Assembly: GCF_901000735.1 (NCBI RefSeq)
Contig: NC_081551.1
Coordinates: 7,684,608 to 7,748,607, forward strand
Reading direction: 5' to 3'
Source: Corylus avellana
Lineage: Eukaryota > Streptophyta > Magnoliopsida > Fagales > Betulaceae
Length of the DNA stretch: 64,000 bases
The notes beneath the pieces are model-generated. The model worked only from the letters and a program-made list of their open reading frames with translations, did not search any database and was not told where the DNA came from. The translations under genes and the position numbers were made by a program. Shown here piece after piece: positions 13,888 to 25,636 of this stretch (within the stretch, counting starts at the first letter, position 1; every line of letters starts with the position of its first letter).

Positions 13888-14090
13888 CTAAAGGTTTGCC
13901 GCCTTTGTCAAGCACTCTACAGGCTTAAACAAGCTCCACAAGTTTGGTTTTCCAAGTTCAGTGGCACCGTTGCACAACTTGGTTTCACCTCCAACTCATA
14001 CGACTCTGCCTTGTTCATCCAATGCATTGGTACTAGTATCATTCTCCTTTTTATTTAATGTGAATGACATAATTATCACTAGTCATAGTA
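13888..14090 (+). pseudogene. Ty1/copia reverse transcriptase fragment
   Basis: The translation contains ALYRLKQAPQVWFSKFSG, the copia reverse transcriptase signature around 'LYGLKQAPRAW', followed by the conserved 'GF..N..DSALF' segment. A frameshift then leads to a degraded equivalent of the catalytic YVDD box (VNDIIIT, about 14059-14082). Only this small piece of pol is present, with no LTRs nearby. It lies directly downstream of the BCKDH E1 alpha stop codon and is clearly non-functional. Confidence 0.85.
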
Positions 14091-15730
14091 GAATCTCTGA
14101 GTGTTAACATTCAGAGACGAAGGGAGGGGAGTGCCAGTATTGGCCATGGCCCTCCCTCCTCTTTTGAAATATATTTAGACAGAGTTTGGTTATGTGCACG
14201 TGGTTGTCTATTTATGCAGAAGGGGTTGAGTGTGCTGTAGAATCTCTTCCTGCTACACTCTCAATGTCCTGTTTGAGTCGTGGAGTCCGTAGTCTGTACT
14301 AGGCAGCTCAGGAAGCTAGCCAGGCAAATTGCTCAAAGATGCAGAAGACAATAGTTTCCTTTACTACATATTGTTTGAACTATTCATTAATTTTCGTTGC
14401 ATGGATAGAGTGCTAGATAATTTTTAAGGAAACATCATCATTTGGATTTTAAGACTTGAGTTTGTGAATCGAACCGGCTTCTCTCTTTTTCTAAAGAGAG
14501 AAGCTCCCCCTTCTGTAAGAGTAAAAGCTCTTTCCACCTTGTGAGGCCTTTGGGAGAGGAGTGATGGACTCTTTTTCTTTCCTCCTCCCCTCTTCTTCCC
14601 TCTCTGATCTCCTTCCTTCTCTTTTCGGTTTTCTTTTTTTTTTCTTTTTTTTCTTTTTTTCTGTTGTGTTTCTGTTCAGATCAGTAGATCCAACCTTCTC
14701 CATAATCCGCACTCAGCCTTCACCCCGCCTCCTCGCCTCCTCTAGTCTACCACCATGATGTGCCTATACTCCTCGGAATTGATTGGGGTTTTTAGATCTA
14801 GTTTTTTCAAAACCACCATGCATTTACTGTTTCAGCTTCCTTCTGATGGTTGTTGCAGTTTGTTAGTAAGAGTTCAAATAGGTTCGCCTTAATCTGTGTC
14901 TATTTTTCTTCTATAATTGCTTTATGCGGCCTTATTGAGAGGACCAAGTCACATATTTGTCCAATTTCTTACCATGTGTATGTATTTTTGCACTGTTATT
15001 TGTCTCATTTCCTCTAGCCCAGAGTTTCTAATTTTTTGACATTAAACTCGGATTTATGGTTCATTTTCAATCCAAGACCCATTTCTATCAATTTTTCAAA
15101 TGGATTTTTTTTTTTTTTTTTTTCTAGTTATACCCTTCTAGTTTCTCTCTCTTCTCTCTTCTCTCCCCTTTCTTTCTCTGTCTTCTCTCAACTGACCATA
15201 GCTATGGCTCTTGAGTTTTATGGTGGAGGTGGGTATGAAGGGCAAGGTTAACCACTATGGCTATGGTGGTTGCTTGAGAGGAAAGGAAAAGGGAGAGAGA
15301 GAGAGAGAGAGAGAGAGATATTGGGAGTGTATGGGAAGAAAAATAAAAAGGCTAATTACATTTATTCTCTTTAACTATCATCATTTGTTCCCAAAATGCT
15401 TTAAATCTTCTATTTTAATATATTTTTCGTTTATGCTTTGGCCATTTCAATAAAACAATTTGGCTCCATCCCTGGTATAACATTTACGCCAAAGCCAACA
15501 CAACGATATTTTCCTTACAAATATGGAGTAAAAATGTGGGTGTTAGTCTTTTTTTCTATGTAAAATAGAATACAAAGAAGAAACAAAAATTATGAAGGTG
15601 AATCCTTTCTGGACTAGAGAAGCTGAGAATGCTTCGGCGTGATCAGTGGAAGTAATTTGTGCTCCTGTGCCCTTGTCCTACGTCCAACAAGTAAAGGTTG
15701 GAAAAGTAACACTATTTAGTATACTCCTAG
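14091..15730. other. Spacer with a repeat of the BCKDH upstream region
   Basis: No gene is supported. Positions 14800-15010 match about 8590-8850 upstream of the gene in order and phrasing, for example 'gctttatg.g.cc.tattgagaggac'. CT-rich tracts at 14560-14680 and 15100-15190 and a GA run at 15291-15320 create misleading open frames. A short frame near 15205-15251 encodes a Gly-rich stretch but has no recognisable context. Confidence 0.6.
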
Positions 15731-16118
15731 AGCACTAGTAGCAGTCTCATCAAAACTATTTTTTTGGTTATTTTGGTGAGTTAATTTGGTGAAAATGCTT
15801 AAAATTCTCATTTTCAGCCTCAACAATTTGATAGGAAAAAAAAAAAAAAAATTGGTGATTGAACAGTACTTAATAGTGAGTGTTGTTCGCTCACCAACTC
15901 AATAAAAAATGATTTCTCTCCTTTTTTCTTTTCCGTTTCTCTCCTCTAATATAGTTAGAAAAAGAATAAATAAATTTTTTTAAAAATAATATTTAAATAG
16001 AATAGTGAAAGTGTATTGTTAAAATAGTGAGGCTACTAGTGGTACTTAAAGTGGGTAGTTAAAATAGAGAAAAATGTACTTTAGGTTATTTTGGTGATGC
16101 TACTATTAATGCTATTAC
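15731..16118. mobile_element. MITE-like element with TAGCAGTCTC-type ends
   Basis: The left end reads 'gagcactagtagcagtctca'. Reverse-complement relatives occur at about 16028-16048 ('gaggctactagtggtac') and about 16090-16110 ('ggtgatgctactattaatgc'). The interior is AT-rich with repeated 'ggttattttggtga' phrases in opposite orientations. The exact ends and target-site duplication are not resolved. Confidence 0.5.
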
Positions 16119-17031
16119 ACAACCATTATATAACTAGAATGATGTATCAATAAAAATCAACTCTTCAATATTATTTTTTTTTTATTTTTTTTTTTTACAA
16201 ATGCATATCATTATATCAAATAGCTGATTTTTACTGTTGCATCATCAAGTTGTATGACAGTTATATAACAGTGTACTAAATAACATTACTCGGGGTAGGA
16301 ATAGTGAAAAAGATCCTACAATGGATAGTGAAAGACTAAGATAACTTTGAGGGAGGTAGATCTGATTTTGAGACTTCTTGTACTGCTAGTTGAGCATCTT
16401 GGGCCTTGCCTACGATCTAGCAAAAACAAGGATCATCTCAATTTCAAATGGAATGGATAGCATCCATTTAATGAACATGATTTAAAGTTTATGCATCAAA
16501 TAGTGTACATGATTTCACATTATTTCAATTCTTTTAACAGATGTGTCAATATTGACTTCATATACACCGTTGGATACACTAACTTTAAATTTTGATTATG
16601 AAATAGAGAGGATCATCGTCCAACAAGTGTAGGTGTCACTAAACATACATGTTAGAAAAAGCACAATAGACATGCATATCCCTAAACACCCCCTCACTGC
16701 GGTCCAATCTCTTTTGAGTTAAATTCATAGTTACGTCCCTAAAACTTAGAAGAATAATCATGTAACCAAAACTATCAGAGTGATTCACTTGCTGAAGCTA
16801 TATGGAAACCATAGACAAAAGGAATTTATTGGATTTTAAAACTATCACACCTTAAATAATTAGGAAAGGTGCTATATCACATCATGCTTTCTATGGTTAA
16901 TCTCATATGATAAGTTTCCATTTTATTCATAATATTACCTTTTTAGGGATAATTGCCATTTTATCTGGAGCGGAAAATGATCAAGTAGCAATTCAATGCT
17001 TGAAAGCTACTAGGTTTATGTTTTCAATTTA
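16119..17031. other. AT-rich spacer
   Basis: I see nothing coding. There are T-rich tracts near 16170-16197 and dispersed short repeats, but no recognisable gene or element end until the foldback element begins at 17032. Confidence 0.6.
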
Positions 17032-18572
17032 GGCTCCGTTTATTTCGATGTAAAATGATTTTCTTCGTAAAATATTTTTAGAAAAGTCATTTTTCCTGAA
17101 AATATTTTCCGTCGAAAACATTTTACGGCGTTTACCTTGTACACGGAAAATAATTTTTTTTTTTAATATCTTTTTTTTATATATATATTTTCCAATAAGG
17201 TCCTCGCTGAGACCTGCACGAGACTTGTTTGAGACCCCGCAGGGACCTGCTCGGGATCTCGCCGGAACTTAACCGGGACTTGTCCGAGACCTCGCTAGGA
17301 CCTACTTAGGACTTGACTGGGACCCGCCCGGGACTTGCCTGGGACCTTGCCGGGACTCGCCCAAGACTTGATCGGGACCCACCCGGGACTTGCCCGGGAC
17401 CCGGCCGGGACCCACCCAGGACTTGACCTGGACTTGACCAGGACCCCACTGAGACTTGATTGGGACTCGCCTGGGACGTGCCCGGGACCCTCCCGAGACT
17501 TACCCGGGACCCCACCGGAACCCGCCCGGGACTTGACCGTGACCCCGACGGGACTCGCCCAGGTAAGTCCCTAGCGGGTCTTAGGTAGGTCTGGTCAACT
17601 CTCGGGCGGGTCTGGCGAGGTCCCAAGCAAGTCCCGGGCGGGTCTCGGTCAAGTCCCGATTAGGTCCCGCGCAGGTTCGGTTAAGTCCCGAGCGGGTCTC
17701 GGTCAAGTCCAGGGCAGGTCCCGGGCAAGTCCCCGGCAAGTCCCAATCAGGTCCCGGGCGAGTCCCAGTCAAGTCTCAGGCAAGTCCCAGGTGGGTCCCG
17801 GGCAGGTCCTGGGCGGGCCCAGGTCAAGTCCCGGGAGGGTCCCGGTCAGATCCTGGGCGGCTCCCGGGCAAGTCCCGGTTAGGTCCTGGGCGGGTCCTGG
17901 GCAAATCCCTGTCAAGTCTAGGGCAAGTCCTGCCGAGGTCCTAGGCAAGTCCCGGGCAGGTCTCGATCAGGTCCTGGGTGGGTCTCGGTCAAGTCTTGGG
18001 CAGGTCTCGGTCAAGTCCCAAGTAGGTCCCAGGCGGGTCCCGGTCAAGTCCCGAGCGGGTCCCAGTCAGGTCCCGGTCAAGTCTTGGGCAGGTCTTGATC
18101 AGGTCCCGGGCAGGTCCCAGTCAAGTCCCGGGAGGGTCCCGGGCAAGTCCCGGTTAGGTCCTGGGTAAGTCTCGGGCAGGTCCCGCCGGGGTCCCTGGCA
18201 GGTCCTGGGCGGGTCCTGGTCAGGTCCCGGGCAGGTCCCGAGGGAGTCCCGGGCAGGTCCCGAGCGGGTCCCGGGCGAGTTCCGGGCAGGTCCCGAGCGG
18301 GTCCCGGGCAAGTCCCGGTTAGGTCCATGGCGGGTCCCGGTCAAGTCCCAGCGAAGTTTTGGGCGGGTCTTGGCAAGGTCCATCGATTTAAGAATAAGAT
18401 GCTCATAGTCGGAAAATGGTTTACGGTTTCAAACCATTTTCCGAAAATTAAAGAAGAATTTTTGGTCAAAAGGAAAATATTTTCCGTTGACCACTATTTT
18501 ATGTCGAAGTAAACACCGTAAAATATGAAAATCATTTTCTAAAAACCATTTTACGTCGAAGTGAACGAAGCC
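17032..18572. mobile_element. GC-rich foldback element with Harbinger-like ends
   Basis: The element is 1541 bp. Its ends are imperfect inverted repeats: GGCTCCGTTTATTTCGATGT on the left, and on the right the reverse complement of GGCTTCGTTCACTTCGACGT. It is flanked by TTA on both sides (17029-17031 and 18573-18575), the 3-bp duplication typical of PIF/Harbinger (Tourist-like) elements. Between the ends is a GC-rich satellite of degenerate 10-11 bp units. The units read GGGACTTGCCC-like from about 17200 to 17558. From about 17560 to 18380 they read as the reverse complement, CAAGTCCCGGGC-like. The whole interior is therefore one unequal inverted repeat (about 360 bp against 820 bp). Long repetitive open frames in it, rich in Pro, Gly, Arg and Asp, are by-products of the repeat. 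No transposase is present. Confidence 0.75.
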
Positions 18573-19541
18573 TTAGTGTTTTTGTTTTTTTTTTTTTCAA
18601 ATTAGTTAGATGTATAAACTTCAGTTGTGTTACAATTTGCATATGTAAACCTATTTTGCATTTAGTTAGATGTATAAACTTCAGTGATGTTACAATTTGA
18701 ACTCTAGTTTTCTGAATTTAAATCTATTTTAAATTTGAGATCTTCGTCTTTTCCATTACATAGATAACAGAAATGGTCGTAGAAATATAATTACCTCCAT
18801 CAAATAAAAAATATTTCTGAAAAGAGTAATATTAAAACCTACATTTTTATCCCACAGTACCAGTCACAACCAACTCTTAAACCAGTAATCAATCATTGTT
18901 AAAAAAAATTCAAATATCGATCGAAACTATCACGTCAGCATTATGAAATAATAACCACCCCCTCATAGGGTTGGCTCAAGCACGAGCCACTCCTTTAATG
19001 TGGTGACCGCTAACTACCACCGCTTTCTTTTTTACAATTGTATTTATCTAAAGATATAATAATATTTTCACATAAATGTAATTTCTATTATTTAGCATTA
19101 AGGGAAATTTCGAGTTTAAAATAAATAAAACTCAAGTCCCGGCTCTATTAAATTGAAAATTTAAATCTTAAAAGTCAAAATGACAAAGAAAAAACACAAG
19201 AGGTTCCCTAATTACTATGTATTGAATCGGAGAAAGCAATGGAGCCAAATGATTGGGAGTACTCAACTAGTAATTTACCACATGCAACCAAGCCAACAGG
19301 AAGTTTCATATCGGCCACCATCTTTAGCCCAAAACATGGCATGCCTAATGATTGTTCAACTTTAGCAAATGCTCAATTATTTTGCCCATTCCATATTCAT
19401 AAACAAAGTTGAGGACACAGCACTAGCCTCCTCCACATAAAATGCCCTATGTGGCTTCATGAACAGTGGCTGACATCCATTAACTTCCACCTTTTGAACT
19501 CTCACAAGCTCATACTACATGTATTTTGGTGCAGATTGTGC
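18573..19541. other. Spacer downstream of CARA
   Basis: AT-rich with no recognisable gene. A near-exact 22-bp repeat ('tagttagatgtataaacttc') occurs at about 18602 and 18662. It includes the likely 3' UTR of the minus-strand CARA gene just below 19542. Confidence 0.55.
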
Positions 19542-22500
19542 TTAAGCATTTTGTTTTGCTCTCTTCATCAGCTCGATGAATTCCCCAAAAGCTGTAGCAA
19601 TAATACCTTGTGTCAATATTGTGATGGGAGTAACCTCATACTATATGTATGCACATGGTTATTGAAAATAACAGAGACCAGAAAGAAGAGAAATACTACA
19701 TATAGTTTCAAGTGTTTACTCCCCTATGTGATAGTGAAAATCATCATTAATATATCATATGCTTATATCAAAATATAGATTAATCCGTCCAAAATTCAAT
19801 GGTGATTCCCACTGCCACATAAAGGAGTAAACTTTGAAATACATGTAGCAATTCTCCAAAAAGAAACATAAAAGAAGACTTCCCAACAACGAGCTCTCAT
19901 CTCGACCTTATAGTAGAACAGATATCAAGGAATTATCTAATATAATTTATGAGAGCACCTTCAAATTAGTGAAAATTGATTCTATAGCTGCTGAAAAATG
20001 TAGAAAGAAAAAACTTCCGTTACCATTATCGGAATCGTGAGGTCCTGGGGATGCTTCAGGGTGGTATTGAAGAGACATGATGTTTCGTGCAGGGAAGGCA
20101 AGACCAGCACAGCTTCCATCATTAAGATTGACATGAGTTACTTCCACACCCTTTGGAAGTGATGCAGGGTCAACAGCATAGTTGTGATTCTGCCACATTA
20201 TAAATTTTTGTTGTAAAACAATCCCATAAAGAAAACCTATAATTTACAAATTCTCGCGTTAATTTAACTAGCTTTAAATTCACAGTTAAAAGTTGCAAAT
20301 ATATTAGCAGAGAAAATAAATGTGCCTACTAAATAATTTTAACCGTCCCCTATAGAAAAGCTCAATGGAAAAAACAAATACAAACCAAGTTAATAGATAA
20401 AGTCTGAGAAAATTAACACACCTGAGCACTAATCTCAACATGCCCATTACGAAGATTACGAACTGGATGATTTCCTCCATGGTGACCAAACTTCATTTTG
20501 AAGGTTTTACCACCTAATGCCTGGCCAAGCAATTGATGACCCATGCAAATTCCAAAAACAGGAGCCTTTCCCAATATTTGTTTCACTGTTTCTACGGCAT
20601 ATGGAACAGCAGAAGGATCTCCAGGGCCATTGCTGAAAAGAACCCCATCTGGCTTCATCTTTAGAGTCTCTGAAGCTGGCCAAGTTGAAGGGACAACCGT
20701 AATCTTACAGCCGTAGGATGCCAACCGCCTAAGTATATTATGCTTGATCCCAAAATCATATGCGACAACCTTCATTTTATACATACACAAAATAGAGATA
20801 CGAGTGAATTGTCAAATCATAAGAAAAGATATAGTGCTTTGGACGAATCTTAAATAACTTTTACATGAAAAGTTTGTCCATCTCTCTGGTTGGAGTTAAA
20901 GTCCCAATCTGACTTCGTTTTATCAATCCATTCAAAAGGGGTCTGGCATGAAACACCACTTATTAAATCAACACCTGCAAAGTTTATACCAAGAAAACTA
21001 AGAACTTAAAATCTTCGGCAAGAAAACTATGGACTCAAAATTTTCCGCAGTATTTGCAAACCCTTTAAATGACTGCATGAAATTCTTACCAACAATGTCC
21101 CATGAGCGGGACAAGTCTAATAGTTCCTCATCTGCTTTTGACTCTTCTGTGCTCAAAACACCAATAAGGCTGCCATCTTGCCTCAATCTACGGGTGATTG
21201 CACGAGTGTCAACATCATCTGTAGGACAACAGAACAGCATCAACAAAATAAAGGAAGCTCAGAAGTGACAGACGAAGCTCAATAATCCATCTTATTGAAT
21301 CTCCAAAGTGACTAAATAACTCATGCTATGTTGAATAGCTTACAAATCCCCATGATGTTCCTTTCTGCTAAATAATCACCAAGTGTTTCTGCACATCTCC
21401 AATTTGAAGTACTGGCAACAATATTTTAAGTGAGCACAGATCACTCAGCAAAGTTGCCAACATCAAAGTTCCAAAAGCAGCATAATCGACGCATACCTGA
21501 TACTTAAACTTCTAATGACTAGACCAGCAAGGAAACATTGCTTTGATTCCTCATCATCTGACATGAGAGGCATCATGATTAGATTTTCAAGTAGTCTCCA
21601 AGAAATTAGAGTTCGCAACTTAAATTACAAATTTCACTCACCTAAATTTACGCCAGTGTTGCCAATATGTGGGTTTGTCATCAGGACAAACTGGCCAGCA
21701 TAACTAGGGTCTGTAAGAATCTCTTGATACCTGCAATATATATGCATAGCAACCATAAATCATACTGTATGTACGGTCCTGCTCAACTTCTCAACTCATA
21801 AACCTTCATTGTAAGTTCTCTTGTTATTGCTAAAAGTGTGTCTAGGCGCAATTTAAGCATATAGCGCCAAAAGAAAAGTGCTTCTTGATCCAAAAGCAAC
21901 TGCAGTTAAAGTAAGAAGAGCCTGCACTTCTTGAAGAAACCTCTAAGCGTGAAGAAAACATGCCTTTTCATTTGCCATCAAAACATAGGCAATTCAAATA
22001 ATTATAACACTGATTAAAAATCAATCAAGAATGACTCTTCATTAGTTTGCAGCCGTCAACTATAGACATTACTAGACATTCACATGTGCATATTTCATAA
22101 TTTATATTAGTGTTTATGCATTCCAACTTTTTAAATAAGTAATAAAATTTTGTATTACAAGATAAAAGAATTTATAGGGAGAATGATTATAACACCTTGT
22201 CTCGGCAAATTTAAATCAAAAATTTCAAAAAGCAATGAAATCCAGAAAAAAGAGTTGCAATTTGTACTTCCTAATGCTTGTAGTCAATCATATTTAAGAA
22301 TAGTGTTTTTTTTTTTTTTTTTGATAAATCATATTTAAGAATAGAGTTTTAAGCAAGTTCCCATTCAGCTCTACGTTGTTCAAAGTAAGATAGATCCTTT
22401 CTCACAGGATTGTCCACAAAATGCAAAGAGGCAATAACCCCAAAATCATTTTTTGATAAGTTTAAAGAGAGCCAAATTTGCACGACCTGAGGGATTCAAA

Positions 22501-24010
22501 CCTAGGCCACCCGAGTTCAGAGACCCACAGGCACTAACCCCAAAATCATACCTTTCCAACTTACAAACATTTCCATCACAGGCCACCGGAGTTCAGAGAC
22601 CCATGGGCACTAACCCCAAAATCATACCTTTCCAACTTACAAGCATTGCTATCACAGGCCACTGCATCACCCAGTGTACTCCAAATAACGACAAGGCTGA
22701 AAACCACAATTCTCTTATCACAACATTATGTTAGAGGAGATGATCTACTGTCTCAGCACAATTCTTACACATAATATCTATCGACAATAATATTTTCCCT
22801 TTTGTAAGTTATGCTACTTTTCTCGGCATCTTTACACACCAAATATTCTTTCAAGGTAATTCAACTGCTATAGAACTCTAAGTACCTCGTAGAAGGCATG
22901 AACCTTTGAGCCTACTGTTCTTAGAAAGCCACCAACACATTCTATGTTACCCTCATGCAATGGAAGACTAGAATACAATGGTTCCAAGAAAAATATCAAC
23001 TGATCAAGCTTCCCATCTCCCAATGTCAAGAAATGTAATATATTCTGATGTCGAGCTCCCTTTCACCAGATATTCACGATTGTGACTAACGAAAATCCCT
23101 TATCCACAGTTACTAGAATAATTCTGGAAATCTATCCTTCAATGCAATATCACCACGCCAGATATTGTAACAGAACCACACATTACTACCATCCCCCCCA
23201 CCTTAAGATGAACAAACCGGGAAAAACAATCCCACACACCACTAATGCAGTTCCACAAACTCATTTCATAAGACCTTCTCACCTCTTCAAAAGTCCATTA
23301 ACCCCAAGCCTTACACATATTTCACAAAAATAACCTGCCTCCAACAATGTTGTTCCACCCCAAACCACGGCGACTAAATACCCAACAAAAAATTGGCCTT
23401 AATAGGAAAACAAACCATCTTCCAATCTACCAAGCGCTGATAAAATTCACCCCCAGCGCCTCCCCACAAAAAAATATCTTTGTAACCTCCCCAACCCTTC
23501 TGCCATTGAACGAGGAATGTTAAACAAAAGACACGAAAATCACCATTTATCTTTATGCAAAAAATGTATTGACAAATCAGCTCACCCTGTCAAAGATGTA
23601 TTGAAAACCACTTCACCAACTTGTGTTCCTGTAGCACCAAATGATTTGGCCTTCCAGATTGAACCATCTTCAAGCACAAGTCTTGCATCCCAAGCCTTCC
23701 ATGGTCTTTCCGCCAAACCTAAGGCTGGAGTGATTCACATGAAATTTTAGTTTTCTTTGAAAAAAATCAGCTTTGGACAAAATAAAGGAAAGAATGGAAA
23801 TAATATTTTTCCCAAATAATTATGAATTACCCAAAACAGATAAAATGGAAAATTGAGCTAGAGGGAAAAGCTAGGGCTACCTAGGGCGGCACCGGGGGAG
23901 GAGCATCTGACCGTGAAAGCTCTAACTTTTGGTGAACGATCGGGCGGAGTCCTTGAGACGAAGCAGCACAGTGGGTTACTCACCGCCAACTCCATTGCTT
24001 TGGTGCCCAT
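19542..24010 (-). CDS. CARA: Carbamoyl-phosphate synthase small subunit, chloroplastic
   Basis: This is the glutamine amidotransferase subunit of plastid carbamoyl-phosphate synthase. It hydrolyses glutamine and passes ammonia to the large subunit, feeding arginine and pyrimidine synthesis. Ten exons join in frame (minus-strand order): 24010-23881, 23724-23586, 21730-21642, 21557-21497, 21411-21344, 21218-21090, 20974-20865, 20769-20422, 20189-20024 and 19591-19542. They give 429 residues, essentially the Arabidopsis length. Exon 1 is a Ser/Arg-rich plastid transit peptide. The N-terminal small-subunit domain includes [18 protein letters not shown]. The class I amidotransferase domain has its nucleophile in [12 protein letters not shown] (Cys about 317) and the His/Glu pair in [12 protein letters not shown] (about 401 and 403). 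The last coding exon is only 50 nt and ends KRAKQNA-stop. A second in-frame Met lies five codons after the chosen start. The gene looks intact. Confidence 0.95.
22502..22668. repeat. Tandem repeat, two units of about 84 bp
   Basis: The phrases 'gagttcagagaccca' and 'actaaccccaaaatcatacc' recur twice in the same order, with copies beginning near 22502 and 22586. The block lies in CARA intron 2. Confidence 0.8.
22690..23480 (-). pseudogene. LINE reverse-transcriptase remnant in CARA intron 2
   Basis: Reading the minus strand, 22731-22775 gives [13 protein letters not shown], the zinc-binding segment at the C-terminus of plant L1-type LINE polyproteins (zf-RVT). Just upstream, still on the minus strand, comes '[14 protein letters not shown]', and at about 23105-23155 '[12 protein letters not shown]'. 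Near 23420 is 'WKMVCFPIK'. All are in the order expected for a LINE, but stops and frameshifts separate them. It has the same orientation as CARA. Confidence 0.75.
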
Positions 24011-24080
24011 TCTCTCAGACAGAGCGCGGCAGTTGACTTTTGAGTTAGGTTTTTCAGAGCTTCGGTGTCTGAGGCGGAAT

Positions 24081-24090
24081 TATTTATAAG
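24081..24090 (-). promoter_or_regulatory. Candidate TATA box of CARA
   Basis: The minus strand reads CTTATAAATA here, 71-80 bp upstream of the proposed ATG at 24010. The position is suitable for a short 5' UTR. It is inferred from sequence and spacing only. Confidence 0.5.
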
Positions 24091-24870
24091 CGTGCTCCAT
24101 GGCAGGGAAGCTTGCATAAAAGAGCCACTTTTCGAAGGAAATTTTTTTTTTTTTTTTTTTTTCTAGCCTATTACTTCGTACGTTTGATGGAGACGCGTGG
24201 CAGCTTAGTTGATCATGCACTGTCTTGACGCCTGACGGACCTTCTCAGGCTCAATATTCCCTACAGTTCTGAAACTATTTTATGTGTACTTTCTTTCTAT
24301 TTTTTTCTCATAAAAGAAAAAGAAAATTATATCCTTCATAATTATATCAATATCCTCTCCAAATTATCAAACAAATATGTATTAAAACATCTCCCAAAAC
24401 TAGGAAAAATATAAAAATAACCCTAAAAGTTTTTCAATAAGATAAAAATATCATTATAAACTCTAATATGTACAATAGTATCTTTGTTTTGTTTAAAAAT
24501 AATAATTCTAATATTTTTTTTATTAAAAAACGGGGTGGCCAAAAAACTACAACTAAAATTAAAAAATAAAAAATAAAAAAATAAAACCAAGTGATGGCTC
24601 GCTTTTTTTTCTTTTTTTTTTTAGTTTTTATTTATTTTTTAAAATTTTTAAGAATTTGTTTTAAAAAAAAAATTTATAAATTTTATTTTTGTCATTAGGG
24701 GAAACATTGATATTTTTTTAGTAGTTTAGAAAAGATATCAACACAATTGGTAGTTTGGGAGGAACATTAACAATAAGGTGGTAGTTCTTTTCATGTTGTT
24801 TTCTTTTTTTCCTGGGTCCGCCGCTCAGGTTTCTAAGAGAGATAATAATCTTCAAGCATTTGTTGTTGCC
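24091..24870. other. Spacer upstream of CARA
   Basis: A T run lies at about 24139-24161. AT-rich low-complexity sequence follows to about 24700. No gene or element end is recognised. Confidence 0.55.
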
Positions 24871-24879
24871 AAATTGGCT

Positions 24880-25096
24880 GGTTAAATGTCGCCTTCCAGA
24901 AGGTGACGTTTGGGCTTAAATGTCGCCTTGTAGTGACATTTTTTATTGTTCAAATATCTCCAATTTTGAATCTAGTTACTATGTTTAAGGGCATTTGCCA
25001 AATGTCGCTATGCAAACAGCACTACATCAATAGTGACGTTTTTTAAGTTTAAATGTCACTTTCCAAGTGTTACTATTTTAGCTTTTTTGGTAGTGT
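24880..25096. mobile_element. CACTA (En/Spm) transposon end
   Basis: The segment ends in GCTTTTTTGGTAGTG at 25082-25096, the reverse complement of the CACTACCAAAAAAGC-type terminus of plant CACTA elements. Upstream are repeats of 'aaatgtcgcctt' and its variants in both orientations (about 24885, 24921, 24998, 25053), as expected of CACTA subterminal repeats. I could not find the opposite end, so this is a fragment or an element with a decayed left end. Confidence 0.6.
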
Positions 25097-25636
25097 GTAA
25101 CTCAATCCCATGAGAAAACAAAGATCATGGAAAGGCATGGGATTCTTGTAATGGAGAAGGAATTTGGACAATATTTACAAGGGAACAAATTTCAAAGAAA
25201 TGAATAATCTTTTAAAAGGGGAAAGAAAACAGCAAGTGTCATTGGCGAGATCATGCTTCAGTAGATGACAATGAGATGTGGTCCATGTGGATAGGAAATA
25301 GGATTAAAATAAGATGCAAGTCGATAACCTTCATGAATCATGATGGATTTGGATAAGCATTGTTTTCCCTTTGCTCAGAAAGCAAACAAACAAACAAAAA
25401 ATAAAATAAAGTGATCGTTTTCCCTTTGTAGCTTTAAGGCACATTGGAGAGCCATTCAATCAAAACTATCATAGAAGTCATCTGCCTCTTCGCATATCCA
25501 AAAGTTTAATTTCAATCCAATCAAACACTTTCGATCCTTTCTTCTTTTTCTTTTTTTCTTCAACTCTTGTGTTTTTGGCTCTTCCGGCAATTATTATAGC
25601 AATAATTCCCAACCATATGATGGCCCAGTAGAGTAA
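25097..25636. other. Spacer, nothing recognised
   Basis: AT-rich sequence with no gene and no clear element ends. Confidence 0.5.

Larger units (their letters stand above)
21731..23585 (-). other. CARA intron 2 with repeat content
   Basis: This is the largest CARA intron (1855 bp). It contains a tandem duplication at 22502-22668 and LINE remnants at about 22690-23480. A GT donor (minus strand) abuts 23586 and an AG acceptor abuts 21730, so the debris does not disrupt splicing signals. Confidence 0.85.

Noticed and set aside
14491..14758. Ser/Phe-rich and Lys/Glu/Arg-rich frames
   Set aside because: They are again artefacts of a CT-rich tract, open on both strands.
17306..18383. Several 60-125 residue frames on both strands with PGTRPGPARDLP-like or VPVKSRAGPG-like repeats
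   Set aside because: They are open in several frames because the 10-11 bp GC-rich unit lacks stops. They follow the satellite and invert with it, and no start context or homologue is apparent.
22485..22500. Reverse complement resembles a tRNA B box (GGTTTGAATCC), suggesting a tRNA or SINE
   Set aside because: There is no matching A box or cloverleaf, and the flanks belong to LINE/tandem-repeat debris.
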